Notes: generated by a model from the sequence alone, not told the origin. DNA of 64,000 bases from Flavobacterium sp. (GCF_027484205.1 NZ_JAIXUB010000023.1:62001-126000); one strand, 5' to 3'; numbered from the stretch's first letter, positions 54,371 to 63,494 are shown. Numbers and translations: made by a program.

Positions 54371-56257
54371 ATGGGAAAAATTATTGGTATCGATTTAGGT
54401 ACAACCAATTCTTGCGTGTCAGTTATGGAAGGTGGAGAACCAGTTGTAATTGCTAATGCAGAAGGAAAGAGAACTACACCATCTGTAATTGCATTTGTAG
54501 AAGGTGGCGAAATTAAAGTAGGTGACCCTGCAAAAAGACAGGCAGTAACAAATCCTACTAAGACCATAGCGTCTATTAAACGTTTTATGGGTAATAAATA
54601 TTCAGAAAGTGCTAAAGAAGCATCGACTGTAGCTTATAAAGTGGTTAAAGGAGATAACGACACACCACGTGTTGATATTGACGGAAGACTTTATACACCA
54701 CAAGAATTGTCAGCAATGACACTTCAAAAAATGAAAAAAACGGCTGAAGACTATTTAGGTCAAACTGTTACTGAAGCGGTTATTACAGTTCCAGCATACT
54801 TTAATGATGCACAACGTCAAGCTACTAAAGAAGCAGGTGAAATTGCAGGTTTAAAAGTGATGCGTATCATCAATGAGCCAACTGCTGCGGCATTAGCTTA
54901 TGGATTAGACAAAAAAGGAATTGACCAAAAAATCGCAGTTTACGATTTAGGTGGAGGTACATTTGATATTTCTGTTCTTGAATTAGGTGACGGAGTTTTT
55001 GAAGTATTATCTACAAATGGAGATACACACTTAGGAGGAGACGATTTTGACCAAGTAATCATCGATTGGATGGCAAACGAATTTAATTCTGAAGAAGGAA
55101 TTGATTTGAGAAAAGATCCAATGGCTTTACAACGTTTGAAAGAAGCTGCTGAAAAAGCTAAAATTGAATTGTCATCTTCAACTCAAACAGAAATTAACTT
55201 GCCTTATGTTACTGCAACGGCTACAGGTCCAAAACACTTAGTTAAAACATTAACTCGTGCTAAATTTGAGCAATTAGCAGAAACTTTGGTAAAACGTTCT
55301 ATGGATCCAGTTGCTAAAGCTTTGAAAGATGCAGGTTTATCTGTTTCTGATATCGACGAAGTAATCTTAGTTGGAGGTTCTACAAGAATTCCAGTTATTC
55401 AAGAGCAAGTTGAAAAATTCTTTGGTAAAAAACCATCAAAAGGAGTTAATCCTGATGAAGTTGTGGCAATTGGAGCTGCAATTCAAGGAGGAGTTTTAAC
55501 TGGTGATGTAAAAGATGTATTGTTACTTGACGTTACGCCTTTATCATTAGGAATTGAAACTATGGGTAATGTTATGACTAAATTAATTGAGTCTAACACT
55601 ACAATTCCAACAAAAAAATCACAAGTTTTCTCTACTGCTGCTGACAATCAACCAAGTGTTGAAATTCACGTTATTCAAGGTGAAAGAACTATGGCTGCAG
55701 ATAATAAAACAATCGGTCGTTTCCACTTAGATGGAATTCCACCAGCGCCAAGAGGTGTTCCGCAAATTGAAGTAACTTTTGATATTGATGCAAATGGTAT
55801 CATCAAAGTTTCTGCAACCGATAAAGGAACAGGAAAATCTCATGATATTCGTATCGAAGCTTCATCTGGTTTAACTGCAGAAGAAATCGAAAGAATGAAA
55901 AAAGATGCTGAAATGAATGCTGAAAGCGACAGAATAGCAAAAGAGAAAGCAGATAAATTAAACGAAGCTGACAGTATGATTTTCCAAACTGAAAGTCAAT
56001 TGAAAGAATTAGGAGATAAATTATCTGATGATCATAAAGTAGGTATCGAATCTGCTTTAACTGAATTGAGAATGGCGCACCAAAATCAAGATTTAGAAGC
56101 AATTCAAAAAGGTCTTGATAATGTAAATGCTGCTTGGAAAGTTGCTACAGAAGCAATGTATGCTCAAGGAGAACAAGGTCAAGCACAAGAAGCTCAACCA
56201 CAAGCTGATGCAAGTGGAGATCAAACTCAAGATGTTGATTTTGAAGAAGTGAAATAA
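54371..56257 (+). CDS. dnaK: Chaperone DnaK (Hsp70)
   Basis: 628 residues. ATP-driven foldase with DnaJ and GrpE, neither of which is adjacent. Nucleotide domain with [16 protein letters not shown] at the start, [31 protein letters not shown] and [10 protein letters not shown]; substrate domain with [44 protein letters not shown]-terminal lid ending in the acidic VDFEEVK typical of DnaK. Length and domain order are normal. Single gene with a distinct upstream region (sigma-54-like box and palindromes) and a hairpin terminator. Cytosolic. Confidence 0.98.
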   Translation: MGKIIGIDLGTTNSCVSVMEGGEPVVIANAEGKRTTPSVIAFVEGGEIKVGDPAKRQAVTNPTKTIASIKRFMGNKYSESAKEASTVAYKVVKGDNDTPRVDIDGRLYTPQELSAMTLQKMKKTAEDYLGQTVTEAVITVPAYFNDAQRQATKEAGEIAGLKVMRIINEPTAAALAYGLDKKGIDQKIAVYDLGGGTFDISVLELGDGVFEVLSTNGDTHLGGDDFDQVIIDWMANEFNSEEGIDLRKDPMALQRLKEAAEKAKIELSSSTQTEINLPYVTATATGPKHLVKTLTRAKFEQLAETLVKRSMDPVAKALKDAGLSVSDIDEVILVGGSTRIPVIQEQVEKFFGKKPSKGVNPDEVVAIGAAIQGGVLTGDVKDVLLLDVTPLSLGIETMGNVMTKLIESNTTIPTKKSQVFSTAADNQPSVEIHVIQGERTMAADNKTIGRFHLDGIPPAPRGVPQIEVTFDIDANGIIKVSATDKGTGKSHDIRIEASSGLTAEEIERMKKDAEMNAESDRIAKEKADKLNEADSMIFQTESQLKELGDKLSDDHKVGIESALTELRMAHQNQDLEAIQKGLDNVNAAWKVATEAMYAQGEQGQAQEAQPQADASGDQTQDVDFEEVK

Positions 56258-56279
56258 TAATTTTTATTATAAATTTGAA

Positions 56280-56309
56280 AACCGAGTTAGCAATAACTCG
56301 GTTTTTTTT
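56280..56309. terminator. Bidirectional terminator after dnaK
   Basis: Perfect 10-bp stem AACCGAGTTA (56280-56289) / TAACTCGGTT (56294-56303), T run after; the convergent blh gene ends at 56308. Confidence 0.9.
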
Positions 56310-57192
56310 ATGTTTTATTTTGCATTTTGATTATCACAATGGTGTGTGGAAATGTTATTGCCGCTAGAAAAGAGAAGAACAGCGCATTAAAAATTTCTTT
56401 GTCCTTAAATGCAAAATATAAAAAAGCAATTCCAAAAAGCGAGATTATCCAATAGATAAAAGCAGACTTAAAATAATTTTTAAAGTTTTCAAATGTAAAT
56501 GCTCCATATAAAAAATGAATTTGTTCTTTAATAGATGGAAAGCTATGCCAAACCACAAAATAGATTGCAAATGCCCAAATCAAATCTGCTGTTTTAAATA
56601 TAATAGCGAATACAAATAGGTAAAAAATATTAATAATTATTTCTGATTTGAATTTTGTCATTTTTGAATTAAGGAGAATTCCCGAGATTATCAAAAGTAA
56701 ACCTATTACAATAGTTATTAGTTTGAAGTTTATCGAGGCAATGGATGTGTTCGATATTTCAAGAATTATTTTTTTGACTTCGATTTCATGAAATTGGAAC
56801 AATAAAAAAAGTATAAACAACCCATATATGGTTTGAAAAATCGTTAAGATTGTATTGCTTCCTTTAGATTTTAATTTATTCCAATGTTGTTCGCCAAAAT
56901 GATACCCACTGAAAAGTATAAATAAGATCAAAGCCATTATTGGAAATATATAAAAAAGTAGTGCGCCTAAAAAAACCACAGCTATATAATATAGGACTAT
57001 ATTTTTTAATGATCTTGTGTTTTTTTCCTCATTTATCTTTTGATAAAGAGCTAAGTCATTGGCTCCGTGTAAGATTCCGAATAAGAATATTACTACAAAT
57101 CCAATAACTTGTTGATACTTGAAAGAAAAATACATATTTATCCACAAGGCAAAGAAACTAATTAAGATGGCAATTTTGTTGGATTGTGACAT
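56308..57192 (-). CDS. blh: Brp/Blh-family beta-carotene 15,15'-dioxygenase
   Basis: 294 residues, about eight membrane helices. Cleaves beta-carotene to two retinals, the chromophore for the adjacent rhodopsin. The metal histidines of the family are present: GILHGANDLALY, GYHFGEQHW and VVWHSFPS, plus FPHTIVII near the C-terminus. Divergent from the rhodopsin gene with about 110 nt between, the usual flavobacterial arrangement for retinal supply. Inner membrane. No lycopene cyclase or phytoene genes lie in this window, so beta-carotene must come from elsewhere. Confidence 0.93.
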   Translation of the reverse strand: MSQSNKIAILISFFALWINMYFSFKYQQVIGFVVIFLFGILHGANDLALYQKINEEKNTRSLKNIVLYYIAVVFLGALLFYIFPIMALILFILFSGYHFGEQHWNKLKSKGSNTILTIFQTIYGLFILFLLFQFHEIEVKKIILEISNTSIASINFKLITIVIGLLLIISGILLNSKMTKFKSEIIINIFYLFVFAIIFKTADLIWAFAIYFVVWHSFPSIKEQIHFLYGAFTFENFKNYFKSAFIYWIISLFGIAFLYFAFKDKEIFNALFFSFLAAITFPHTIVIIKMQNKT

Positions 57193-57267
57193 AATATATT
57201 TTTTTAAAACTGTTTAAAGATATAAAAAAATAGTTAAACACTTTTATTTATTTTGTTTATTGTTTTT

Positions 57268-57275
57268 TAATTTTG
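57268..57275 (+). promoter_or_regulatory. Putative -7 box of the rhodopsin gene
   Basis: TAATTTTG matches TAnnTTTG, 29 nt before the ATG. The TTTG at 57252-57255 is too close (12 nt) to be a proper -33. Confidence 0.4.
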
Positions 57276-57304
57276 ATTAAACAAATAACTTAAATTTATA
57301 TACT

Positions 57305-58027
57305 ATGTCAAATTTATTATCAATTTCATTGGTTTCTAAAATGTTGCCTACTGACTATGTAGGATTTACATTTTTTATTGGATGCATGGCTATGATGGCT
57401 GCATCAGCATTTTTCTTTTTATCATTAAGTCAGTTTGATAAAAAGTGGCGTGTTTCCGTTTTAGTTTCCGGTTTAATTACCTTTATTGCCGCAGTTCACT
57501 ATTTCTACATGAGAGATTATTGGGCGAGTTTTGGAGAATCACCAACTTTTTTCCGTTATGTGGATTGGGTTTTAACCGTTCCATTGATGTGTTTAGAGTT
57601 TTATTTAATTCTTAAAATTGCTGGTGCAAAACAATCATTATTATGGAAAATGATTATCTATTCTTTAGTAATGTTAGTAACAGGTTACTTTGGTGAAGCT
57701 GTAGATCCAACTAATGCTTGGTTATGGGGATTAGTTTCTGGTATTGCTTACTTCGCTATTGTTTATGAAATTTGGTTAGGTGAAGCGTCAAAATTGGCCG
57801 CAGCAGCTGGCGGAGAAGTTCTTGCTTCTCACAAAATCTTATGTTGGTTTGTACTTGTTGGTTGGGCAATTTATCCATTAGGATATATGCTAGGAACTGA
57901 CGGTTGGTACACAGGTTTGTTAGGTAAAGGTAATGTAGATGTTGCTTACAACATTGCTGATGCTATTAACAAAATTGGTTTTGGTTTGGTTATTTATAAT
58001 CTAGCTGTAAAATCAACAAAAGAATAA
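57305..58027 (+). CDS. Proteorhodopsin (green-tuned light-driven proton pump)
   Basis: 240 residues, seven membrane helices, no cleaved signal. Helix C reads RYVDWVLTVPLMCLEFYLIL: Asp87, Thr91 and Glu98 form the D-T-E motif of outward proton pumps, and Met95 at the colour-tuning site (105 in green proteorhodopsin) predicts green absorption. His65 pairs with Asp87, and Lys223 in ADAINKIGFG binds retinal. In helix E, Gly142 (AWLWGLVSG) aligns without gaps to Phe152 of green proteorhodopsin, counted from the shared Y-E-x-W. That glycine is the antenna window of xanthorhodopsin. Divergent Blh supplies retinal. Light-driven H+ export is inferred from the motif. Confidence 0.96.
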   Translation: MSNLLSISLVSKMLPTDYVGFTFFIGCMAMMAASAFFFLSLSQFDKKWRVSVLVSGLITFIAAVHYFYMRDYWASFGESPTFFRYVDWVLTVPLMCLEFYLILKIAGAKQSLLWKMIIYSLVMLVTGYFGEAVDPTNAWLWGLVSGIAYFAIVYEIWLGEASKLAAAAGGEVLASHKILCWFVLVGWAIYPLGYMLGTDGWYTGLLGKGNVDVAYNIADAINKIGFGLVIYNLAVKSTKE

Positions 58028-58050
58028 TTTATAAGTTTTTATTGGTTGAA

Positions 58051-58082
58051 GCCGTCTTGTTCCCATAGCAAGGCGGTTTTTT
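58051..58082 (+). terminator. Hairpin terminator after the rhodopsin gene
   Basis: GCCGTCTTG (58051-58059) pairs with CAAGGCGGT (58069-58077) with G-T wobbles, then a T run. Confidence 0.75.
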
Positions 58083-58145
58083 TATTTAACATTTTCTATA
58101 TAATTATTTTTGTATATTGCTTGACTATTAAACCATAAAAATACC

Positions 58146-58736
58146 ATGAAAAAGTTTGTATTATTTACCTTAATTGCTCTTTGTAGCATTTCAAGTTATT
58201 CTCAAAAGAAAAAAGCAACTGTAAAAAAAGCTACAACAACAGCTAAAGGTGTTTTGGCTAAAGTTGATAATTTAGTTGCTGAAGTTAAAGCAGGAAGTTT
58301 TCAAATAACAATTGATGGTAAAGATGCCATTGTTGTAAAACCTGTTGATGCTAAATTCACTCCAACTGATGTAAAACTAACTTCATTTACAGCAAGTGGA
58401 ACAAAATTATATCTTTTGTCTTGGACCGAAAAAACATTAAATAAAACCGATTTAAAAACAGAGGATATTACAACGGTATATTCGAATGTTTATGAGATTA
58501 CTTCTAAAAAACAAGTTTTCTATAACACTCAATTGACGAATCATATTGTTGAAAAAGTATTTCTTGATAAACTTAAAAATGCTTCAGAAACGCAAGAACG
58601 CATGAGAAGAGAAGGTTTTGAATTCTTTTTAAATCCAGACGGAACGATTACTCAAAAGAATAAAACACAAGAAAATAAATGGGTTTATGATACTGCTAAA
58701 ATGGAGTTTGTTGATGCCAAGAAAAAGAAGAAATAA
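58146..58736 (+). CDS. Secreted hypothetical protein
   Basis: 196 residues. Signal peptide (1-19, ALCSISSYSQ), then a basic Lys/Ala/Thr stretch (about 20-36) followed by a compact domain of about 140 residues: NLVAEVKAGSFQITIDGKDAIVVKPVDAKFTPTDVKLTSFTASGTKLYLLSWTEK, and a C-terminal RREGFEFFLNPDGTITQKNKT with a poly-Lys end. No family recognised. Exported, probably periplasmic. Lone gene; a TATTTTTG (58105-58112) may be its -7 box. Bounded on the right by a bidirectional terminator. Confidence 0.75.
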   Translation: MKKFVLFTLIALCSISSYSQKKKATVKKATTTAKGVLAKVDNLVAEVKAGSFQITIDGKDAIVVKPVDAKFTPTDVKLTSFTASGTKLYLLSWTEKTLNKTDLKTEDITTVYSNVYEITSKKQVFYNTQLTNHIVEKVFLDKLKNASETQERMRREGFEFFLNPDGTITQKNKTQENKWVYDTAKMEFVDAKKKKK

Positions 58737-58740
58737 ATAA

Positions 58741-58765
58741 AAAGCGTCTCAATTTGAGACGCTTT
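58741..58765. terminator. Bidirectional terminator
   Basis: Stem AAAGCGTCTCA (58741-58751) / TGAGACGCTTT (58755-58765) with a 3-nt loop; used by the secreted protein gene and the convergent regulatory-domain gene. Confidence 0.88.
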
Positions 58766-59473
58766 TTATTTGAACCAATTTCCAATAGAGCGGAATATTC
58801 TTCCGAAGAAAGTGAATTTTTTTTCAGTGATTCTTAATCCTCCAGATACGTATTTTTGGGTTTTACGAATTGGATATTTTTCGCAAACAATTTTTACATT
58901 CAAGTTTTCTCCATCAACTTTATAATCGTAATTATATATTTCAAAATCTGTATTTTCTTGAGTAAATTCAATTCTTGAGCAATTATATGCTTCAATACTA
59001 AATCTACCATTAATATCAGTTTTTGTAGGTTTCACGTTTCCTTTATAATGAATTTCAATATCTGCTAAAGGAACATCATCATAGTCAACTACAATTCCAC
59101 TTATAGTTACAATTTCTTTTTTTGGTTGCTCTAAAATTTTCTTATCAGTTTGCTCCACTTGAACTTTTTCTTGAGCCAAAACTTCATTTGAACCCAAACC
59201 AAGAAAACTAATTATTGTAGATGATGTAGCTAACCAAATAGAACTTTTTTCTTTTGGTACAATTAATTCTCTATCAAGTTGAGAAGTTGTGAATCTTCCA
59301 CATAGTAAAGCATCTTTTTCTATAGCTTTAGCAATTTCTCTATCAGAACATTGAGTAAAATCAAAGACATTTTTATTACATAATTGACAAAATCTACCTT
59401 GTTCAGAAGGTGTCATTTCCAACCAGTTTTCTTGACATGGTTTCGGAATTGATATGTTGATTTTGTTTTTCAT
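58766..59473 (-). CDS. Carboxypeptidase-regulatory-domain membrane protein, paralog A
   Basis: 235 residues. A conserved cytosolic N-terminus (1-75: MKNKINISIPKPCQENW, RFCQLCNKNVFDFTQ with a C-x2-C pair), a membrane helix (about 77-96, SSIWLATSSTIISFLGLG), then an exported carboxypeptidase-D regulatory-like beta domain (about 125-210: VTISGIVVDYDDVPLADIEIHYKG, TKTDINGRFSIE). The CxxC could bind a metal or be a redox pair; not proven. Paired in tandem with paralog B, 43 nt upstream, the first 110 residues nearly identical. Function unknown. Confidence 0.82.
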   Translation of the reverse strand: MKNKINISIPKPCQENWLEMTPSEQGRFCQLCNKNVFDFTQCSDREIAKAIEKDALLCGRFTTSQLDRELIVPKEKSSIWLATSSTIISFLGLGSNEVLAQEKVQVEQTDKKILEQPKKEIVTISGIVVDYDDVPLADIEIHYKGNVKPTKTDINGRFSIEAYNCSRIEFTQENTDFEIYNYDYKVDGENLNVKIVCEKYPIRKTQKYVSGGLRITEKKFTFFGRIFRSIGNWFK

Positions 59474-59516
59474 GAATTAGTAATTAATTTGAATTCAATG
59501 TTTAGATTGTTTAATA

Positions 59517-60209
59517 CTATCTAAACCAGTTTCCAATGGTATTAGATATCCTTCCGAAGAAAGTCTGTTTTTTTTCTTTTACATATAATATAACTCCTGA
59601 TCTATATTGTATTTTTTTAGTTTTTTTATTAAGTATAACTTCAAAATTTCCTCTTTCTGAATTAAAAGAGTGTTTTTCAGGAACAAAACCATCAATATTA
59701 AATGTTAGCGTATCATTTCTATCAATTTCAATTGAAAATTTTCCTTCATTGTCAGAAATTGTAGATCTATTTTCTTTTTTAGATGTAATTTTTACACCAG
59801 ATAACGTTGAATATTCGTTATCTAAAATCCTACCATTAATTTTTATCTGATCTGAGCTATCTAATTTTTTTGTTGTATTAATAGTTTGCTCTACTTTAAT
59901 TTCCTCTTGAGCCAAAACTTCATTTGAACCCAAACCAAGAAAACTAACTATTGCAGATGTTGTAGCTAACCAAATAGAACTTTTTTCTTTTGGTACAATT
60001 AATTCTCTATCAAGTTGAGAAGTTGTGAATCTTCCACATAAAAACGCATCTTTTTCTATAGCTTTAGTAATTTCTTTATCAGAAGATTGCGTAAAATCAA
60101 AGACATTTTTATTACATAATTGACAAAATCTACCTTGTTCAGAAGGTGTCATTTCCAACCAATTTTCATGACAAGGTTTCGGAATTGATATGTTGATTTT
60201 GTTTCTCAT
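59517..60209 (-). CDS. Carboxypeptidase-regulatory-domain membrane protein, paralog B
   Basis: 230 residues, same architecture as paralog A: MRNKINISIPKPCHENW, CQLCNKNVFDFTQ, membrane helix at about 77-96, then a beta domain (about 120-200: KINGRILDNEYSTLSGVKITSKKENRSTISDNEGKFSIEIDRND). The first 110 residues are about 90% identical to A, while the exported domain is strongly diverged, and the last residues (FFGRISNTIGNWFR) match again. Presumably recently duplicated or homogenised by conversion. ATG 60209. No recognised promoter. Confidence 0.82.
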   Translation of the reverse strand: MRNKINISIPKPCHENWLEMTPSEQGRFCQLCNKNVFDFTQSSDKEITKAIEKDAFLCGRFTTSQLDRELIVPKEKSSIWLATTSAIVSFLGLGSNEVLAQEEIKVEQTINTTKKLDSSDQIKINGRILDNEYSTLSGVKITSKKENRSTISDNEGKFSIEIDRNDTLTFNIDGFVPEKHSFNSERGNFEVILNKKTKKIQYRSGVILYVKEKKQTFFGRISNTIGNWFR

Positions 60210-60259
60210 GAATAGTCTTTACACTATTGATGCTAATTTTAGCAAAAAGGTTGGAAGAA

Positions 60260-61327
60260 CTACTGATTTATTTTAATTTCAAACATTTTATCCCAATTTT
60301 TTCCTGTTACAAAAAGTGTTTTAGTTTTAGGATTGTAAGCAATTCCATTTAAAACATCAGTATCAGGTAATTGTGTGATTTTTTTCTTTAAGTCAGCTAA
60401 ATTTATAATACTTTCAATCGCTCCGGTATTCGGATTTATTATTGCTATTGCATCTTTTTGATAAACATTACCATACAATTTTCCATCAATCCATTCTAAC
60501 TCATTTAACTCCTTGATTTTATTTGAAGCAGCATAAACATTAATATAACCTACTTCTTTTAAAGTTTCAGAATCTAGTTTATAAATTTTTTCTGATCCAT
60601 CAGATTGATAAAGATTTTTACCATCATTTGTTAAACCCCAACCTTCAATTTTTTTAAAGTAAGTAAATGTTTTCTCTTTTTTGAAAGTATCAGCATTGTA
60701 TACATAACCTTCATTATTTTGCCAAGTCAATTGATAAACTTTATTATTTAAAATAGTAATTCCTTCGCCAAAATATTGTTCTGCTAATTCTACTTTTTTA
60801 TAAACTTCACCAGTTTTATAATTGGTTTTTCTCAAACTAGAAATCCCTCTAATTCCTGTTCCATTTCCTGCACCATTTCCTGTTCCTTCATACAAAGTAT
60901 CTCTATAAAATTCTAATCCTTGCGTATAAGCTTTGATATCGTGCGGATACGTATTTACAATAGTGTAGGTTAGTAATTTTGGTTCAATATCAGATACAAT
61001 TTCAATTCTCGTTGAATCTAATTCAGTTGTTCCATCAAAATAGGTGGTAGCTTTTATGTTTTGATAACCTAATTTTTGATTTTTAAGCGGAAATGTAAAT
61101 GCAGAAGTTCCATTTGATGAGCCAACTCTTTTGTCGTTTATATTAAAAACAACGCTATCAATTTTTTGATCTTTCAAACTTGAAATTTGCAATGAAATTG
61201 TATCGTTTGTAGTGTATTGTGCTTTTAATTTTTCTTCGTTAATACTAAAATTATCCTCTTCTGTTTTGTTGCAACTGAAAGATAAAACGGCTAATAAAAT
61301 GACTGCTAATGATTTATAATTTTTCAT
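60260..61327 (-). CDS. Glutaminyl-peptide cyclotransferase (beta-propeller type) lipoprotein
   Basis: 355 residues. Lipoprotein signal (VILLAVLSFSCNKTEE, Cys at about 19), an Ig-like N-terminal region (about 30-110), then the five-bladed glutamine cyclotransferase propeller (about 115-355): YPHDIKAYTQGLEFYRDTLYEGTGNGAGN, SSLRKTNYKTGEVYKKVELAEQYFGEGITILNNKVYQLTWQN, WGLTNDGKNLYQSDGSEKIYKLD and the ending DVLNGIAYNPKTKTLFVTGKNWDKMFEI. Converts N-terminal Gln to pyroglutamate on exported proteins. Plant-type QC is common in Bacteroidota. Confidence 0.9.
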   Translation of the reverse strand: MKNYKSLAVILLAVLSFSCNKTEEDNFSINEEKLKAQYTTNDTISLQISSLKDQKIDSVVFNINDKRVGSSNGTSAFTFPLKNQKLGYQNIKATTYFDGTTELDSTRIEIVSDIEPKLLTYTIVNTYPHDIKAYTQGLEFYRDTLYEGTGNGAGNGTGIRGISSLRKTNYKTGEVYKKVELAEQYFGEGITILNNKVYQLTWQNNEGYVYNADTFKKEKTFTYFKKIEGWGLTNDGKNLYQSDGSEKIYKLDSETLKEVGYINVYAASNKIKELNELEWIDGKLYGNVYQKDAIAIINPNTGAIESIINLADLKKKITQLPDTDVLNGIAYNPKTKTLFVTGKNWDKMFEIKINQ

Positions 61328-61380
61328 CTGATTGTATTTCTATTTATTGATACAAATGTATTATTTAAGATGTTAATTTC

Positions 61381-61410
61381 TTGCAAAAATATAAAAAGAT
61401 TGTATCTTTG
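61381..61410 (+). promoter_or_regulatory. Promoter of the SRP RNA gene
   Basis: -33 TTG at 61381-61383 and -7 TATCTTTG at 61403-61410, spacer 19 nt, both consensus for Bacteroidota. The RNA starts 5 nt after the -7 box, which fits exactly. Confidence 0.75.
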
Positions 61411-61414
61411 CACC

Positions 61415-61508
61415 GGCAAGTCCTACACGACCAGCTCCTGCAGAATCCTCCAGGATGGGAACATAGCAAAGGTATGTGGTTGTAGCGGTGCGATGTAGGT
61501 CGCTTGCC
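61415..61508 (+). ncRNA. ffs: Signal recognition particle RNA (small bacterial type)
   Basis: A 94-nt hairpin RNA. Ends GGCAAG (61415-61420) and CTTGCC (61503-61508) pair, continued by CCTACA/TGTAGG. The apical part has the SRP signature: CAGG, then the stem ATG (61455-61457), tetraloop GGAA (61458-61461), CAT (61462-61464), and AGCA (61465-61468) on the other side, the same layout as E. coli 4.5S. Binds Ffh and targets nascent membrane proteins. A T run follows at 61509-61517. Confidence 0.9.
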
Positions 61509-61518
61509 ATCTTTTTTA

Positions 61519-61553
61519 TTCCGTCCCGACACTTCGGTATCGTTTCGGAATTT
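61519..61553 (+). terminator. Possible hairpin after SRP RNA
   Basis: ATTCCG and CGGAAT flank an imperfect inner repeat (CCGACAC / GTTTCGG region). Lies just after the T run of the SRP RNA gene; a weak or alternative terminator. Confidence 0.35.
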
Positions 61554-61603
61554 ATTTTTTATATTTGTTTGTAAAACATCAAACTAATTCCAACGCTCCT
61601 TTA

Positions 61604-62602
61604 ATGAATTTATCTTGGCAAATAGTTCGATTAGAATTAAAGGAAACATTCTCCATTTCTTACGGAAATTATACTTTTAGAGAAGCATTAATTGTTTCTT
61701 TAAAAAGCCACAATACAATTGGTTATGGCGAATGTACAGCTATTGATTATTATCAAATAAATTTACAAGAATTTGTTCAAAAATTAGAAGTAATCAAAAA
61801 ACAAATTGAACTTCAAAAGATACTTCATCCACAAGATTTTTACCGCTTTCTATTAACTTTAGAATTGCCAAGTTTCCTTCGTTCGGCGTTAGATTGTGCT
61901 TATTGGGATTTATTTGGAAAACTAGAAAACAAATCGTTTTCAGAATTAAATGCGATTGAGATTCAACAACTACCAGAATCGTCAATTACCATAAGTGTAG
62001 ATTCAATCGAAAATCAAATTCAGAAAATAAAGAACTCATTGTGGTCAAAATTTAAAGTAAAGTGCAATCATTTCAATGAAAATAATATTAAATCTTTACT
62101 TGAATTAAATTATGATATCGCATTAGATTCCAATGGAAGTTTTGATAAAGAAAACTGTCTTTGGTTGCAAAATGAAATCACTTCCGAAAAGTTTTCTTAT
62201 TTGGAACAACCTATGAAAAAAGGACAAGAAAATTATGAAATTTTAAAAGCCAATTTGCATTCTAATTGGATGGCGGATGAAGATTGTCAAGATGGTACTT
62301 CGTTAGAACAATTAAAACCACATTATAAAAGTATTAATATCAAATTAGTTAAATGTGGTGGATTGACACCAGCTTTGGAAATGATTCAAAAAGCAAGAAG
62401 TTTGAACTATAAAATCATGATTGGTTGCATGACAGAATCATCTGTAGGAATTTCTGCTGGTTCAGTTTTAGCATCTTTATGTGATTTTGCCGATTTAGAT
62501 GGCGCTAATTTAGTCGCTAACGATATTGCAAAAGGAAGTCAAATTGTAAACGGTAAGATTCAACTTTCTGAAAAACCTGGATTAGGAATTGAAATTATAT
62601 AA
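61604..62602 (+). CDS. Dipeptide epimerase-like enolase-superfamily protein
   Basis: 332 residues from ATG 61604 (a TTG 13 codons upstream is less likely). Mandelate-racemase/muconate-lactonizing fold. The catalytic set is visible: KFKVKCN (first Lys pair), metal ligands Asp in IALDSNGSF, Glu in YLEQPM and Asp in MADEDCQD, and the second Lys in INIKLVKCGG; then IGCMTESSVGISAG. It resembles the L-Ala-D/L-Glu epimerase family, which recycles peptidoglycan peptides, more than o-succinylbenzoate synthase, but the substrate is not proven. No men or mpl genes are beside it. Cytosolic. Confidence 0.82.
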   Translation: MNLSWQIVRLELKETFSISYGNYTFREALIVSLKSHNTIGYGECTAIDYYQINLQEFVQKLEVIKKQIELQKILHPQDFYRFLLTLELPSFLRSALDCAYWDLFGKLENKSFSELNAIEIQQLPESSITISVDSIENQIQKIKNSLWSKFKVKCNHFNENNIKSLLELNYDIALDSNGSFDKENCLWLQNEITSEKFSYLEQPMKKGQENYEILKANLHSNWMADEDCQDGTSLEQLKPHYKSINIKLVKCGGLTPALEMIQKARSLNYKIMIGCMTESSVGISAGSVLASLCDFADLDGANLVANDIAKGSQIVNGKIQLSEKPGLGIEII

Positions 62603-62690
62603 ATAGTATTTCTATCTTTAGAAACTTAATTTAGAGGTTGATTTTGATACTATAAATCAAAATCTTATAATCTAAAATCTAATATTAAAA

Positions 62691-63494
62691 ATGAGTAAAG
62701 TAGTATTAATAACTGGCGGTTCTTCAGGAATTGGAAAATCTATTGGTGAGTTTCTTCATGCAAAAGGATTTATGGTTTATGGAACAAGCAGAAATCCTGA
62801 GCGAATTCAAGGTTCGGTTTTTCCATTGATTGCTTTGGATGTAAGAAATGTGCAAAGTATTCAAAATGCGGTTCAAGAAATAATTTCTAAATCGGGTAGG
62901 ATTGATATCGTAATAAACAATGCTGGAGTTGGAATAACTGGACCAATTGAGGAAATTCCGTCTGAAGAAATCAAAAACAATTTCGAAACCAATCTTTTTG
63001 GACCAATCGAAGTAATGAAAGCTGTTTTGCCACAAATGCGTTTGCAAAAATCTGGTTTGATTATAAATATCACTTCCATTGCTGGATATATGGGTTTGCC
63101 TTACAGAGGAATTTATTCTGCTTCAAAAGGAGCTTTAGAGTTAATTACCGAAGCTTTGCGTATGGAAGTAAAATCGTTTGGAATTCATATTACCAATGTT
63201 GCTCCAGGAGATTTTGCTACTAATATTGCTGCAGGACGTTTTCATGCACCATTAATAAAAGGTTCAGCTTATGAAATTCCGTATGGAAATACTTTAAAAA
63301 CTATGGATGAACATGTTGATAGTGGAAGTAATCCGAACGAAATGGCAGAAGCAATTTATAAGATAATTCAAAATCCGAATCCTAAAATTCATTATAAAGT
63401 AGGCGCATTTATGCAAAAGTTTTCTATCGTTTTAAAAAGAATTTTACCCGATAAAGTATATGAAAAAATGCTGATGAATCATTATAAACTATAG
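62691..63494 (+). CDS. Short-chain dehydrogenase/reductase
   Basis: 267 residues, classical SDR with Rossmann start VLITGGSSGIGKSIG (TGxxxGIG), NNAGVG, and the Ser-Tyr-Lys triad in INITSIAGYMGLPYRGIYSASKGAL (YxxxK). NAD(P)-dependent oxidoreductase; cofactor preference and substrate not decided. The C-terminal third (YKVGAFMQKFSIVLKRILPDKVYEKML) is longer and more hydrophobic than usual and resembles SDRs acting on lipids or steroids. Cytosolic. It is on the same strand as the epimerase, 88 nt apart. Confidence 0.9.
   Translation: MSKVVLITGGSSGIGKSIGEFLHAKGFMVYGTSRNPERIQGSVFPLIALDVRNVQSIQNAVQEIISKSGRIDIVINNAGVGITGPIEEIPSEEIKNNFETNLFGPIEVMKAVLPQMRLQKSGLIINITSIAGYMGLPYRGIYSASKGALELITEALRMEVKSFGIHITNVAPGDFATNIAAGRFHAPLIKGSAYEIPYGNTLKTMDEHVDSGSNPNEMAEAIYKIIQNPNPKIHYKVGAFMQKFSIVLKRILPDKVYEKMLMNHYKL

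Noticed and set aside
61519..61553. CCGTCCCGACACTTCGG-type palindrome as mobile element
   Set aside because: Too short and imperfect; better explained as part of the SRP RNA 3' end.
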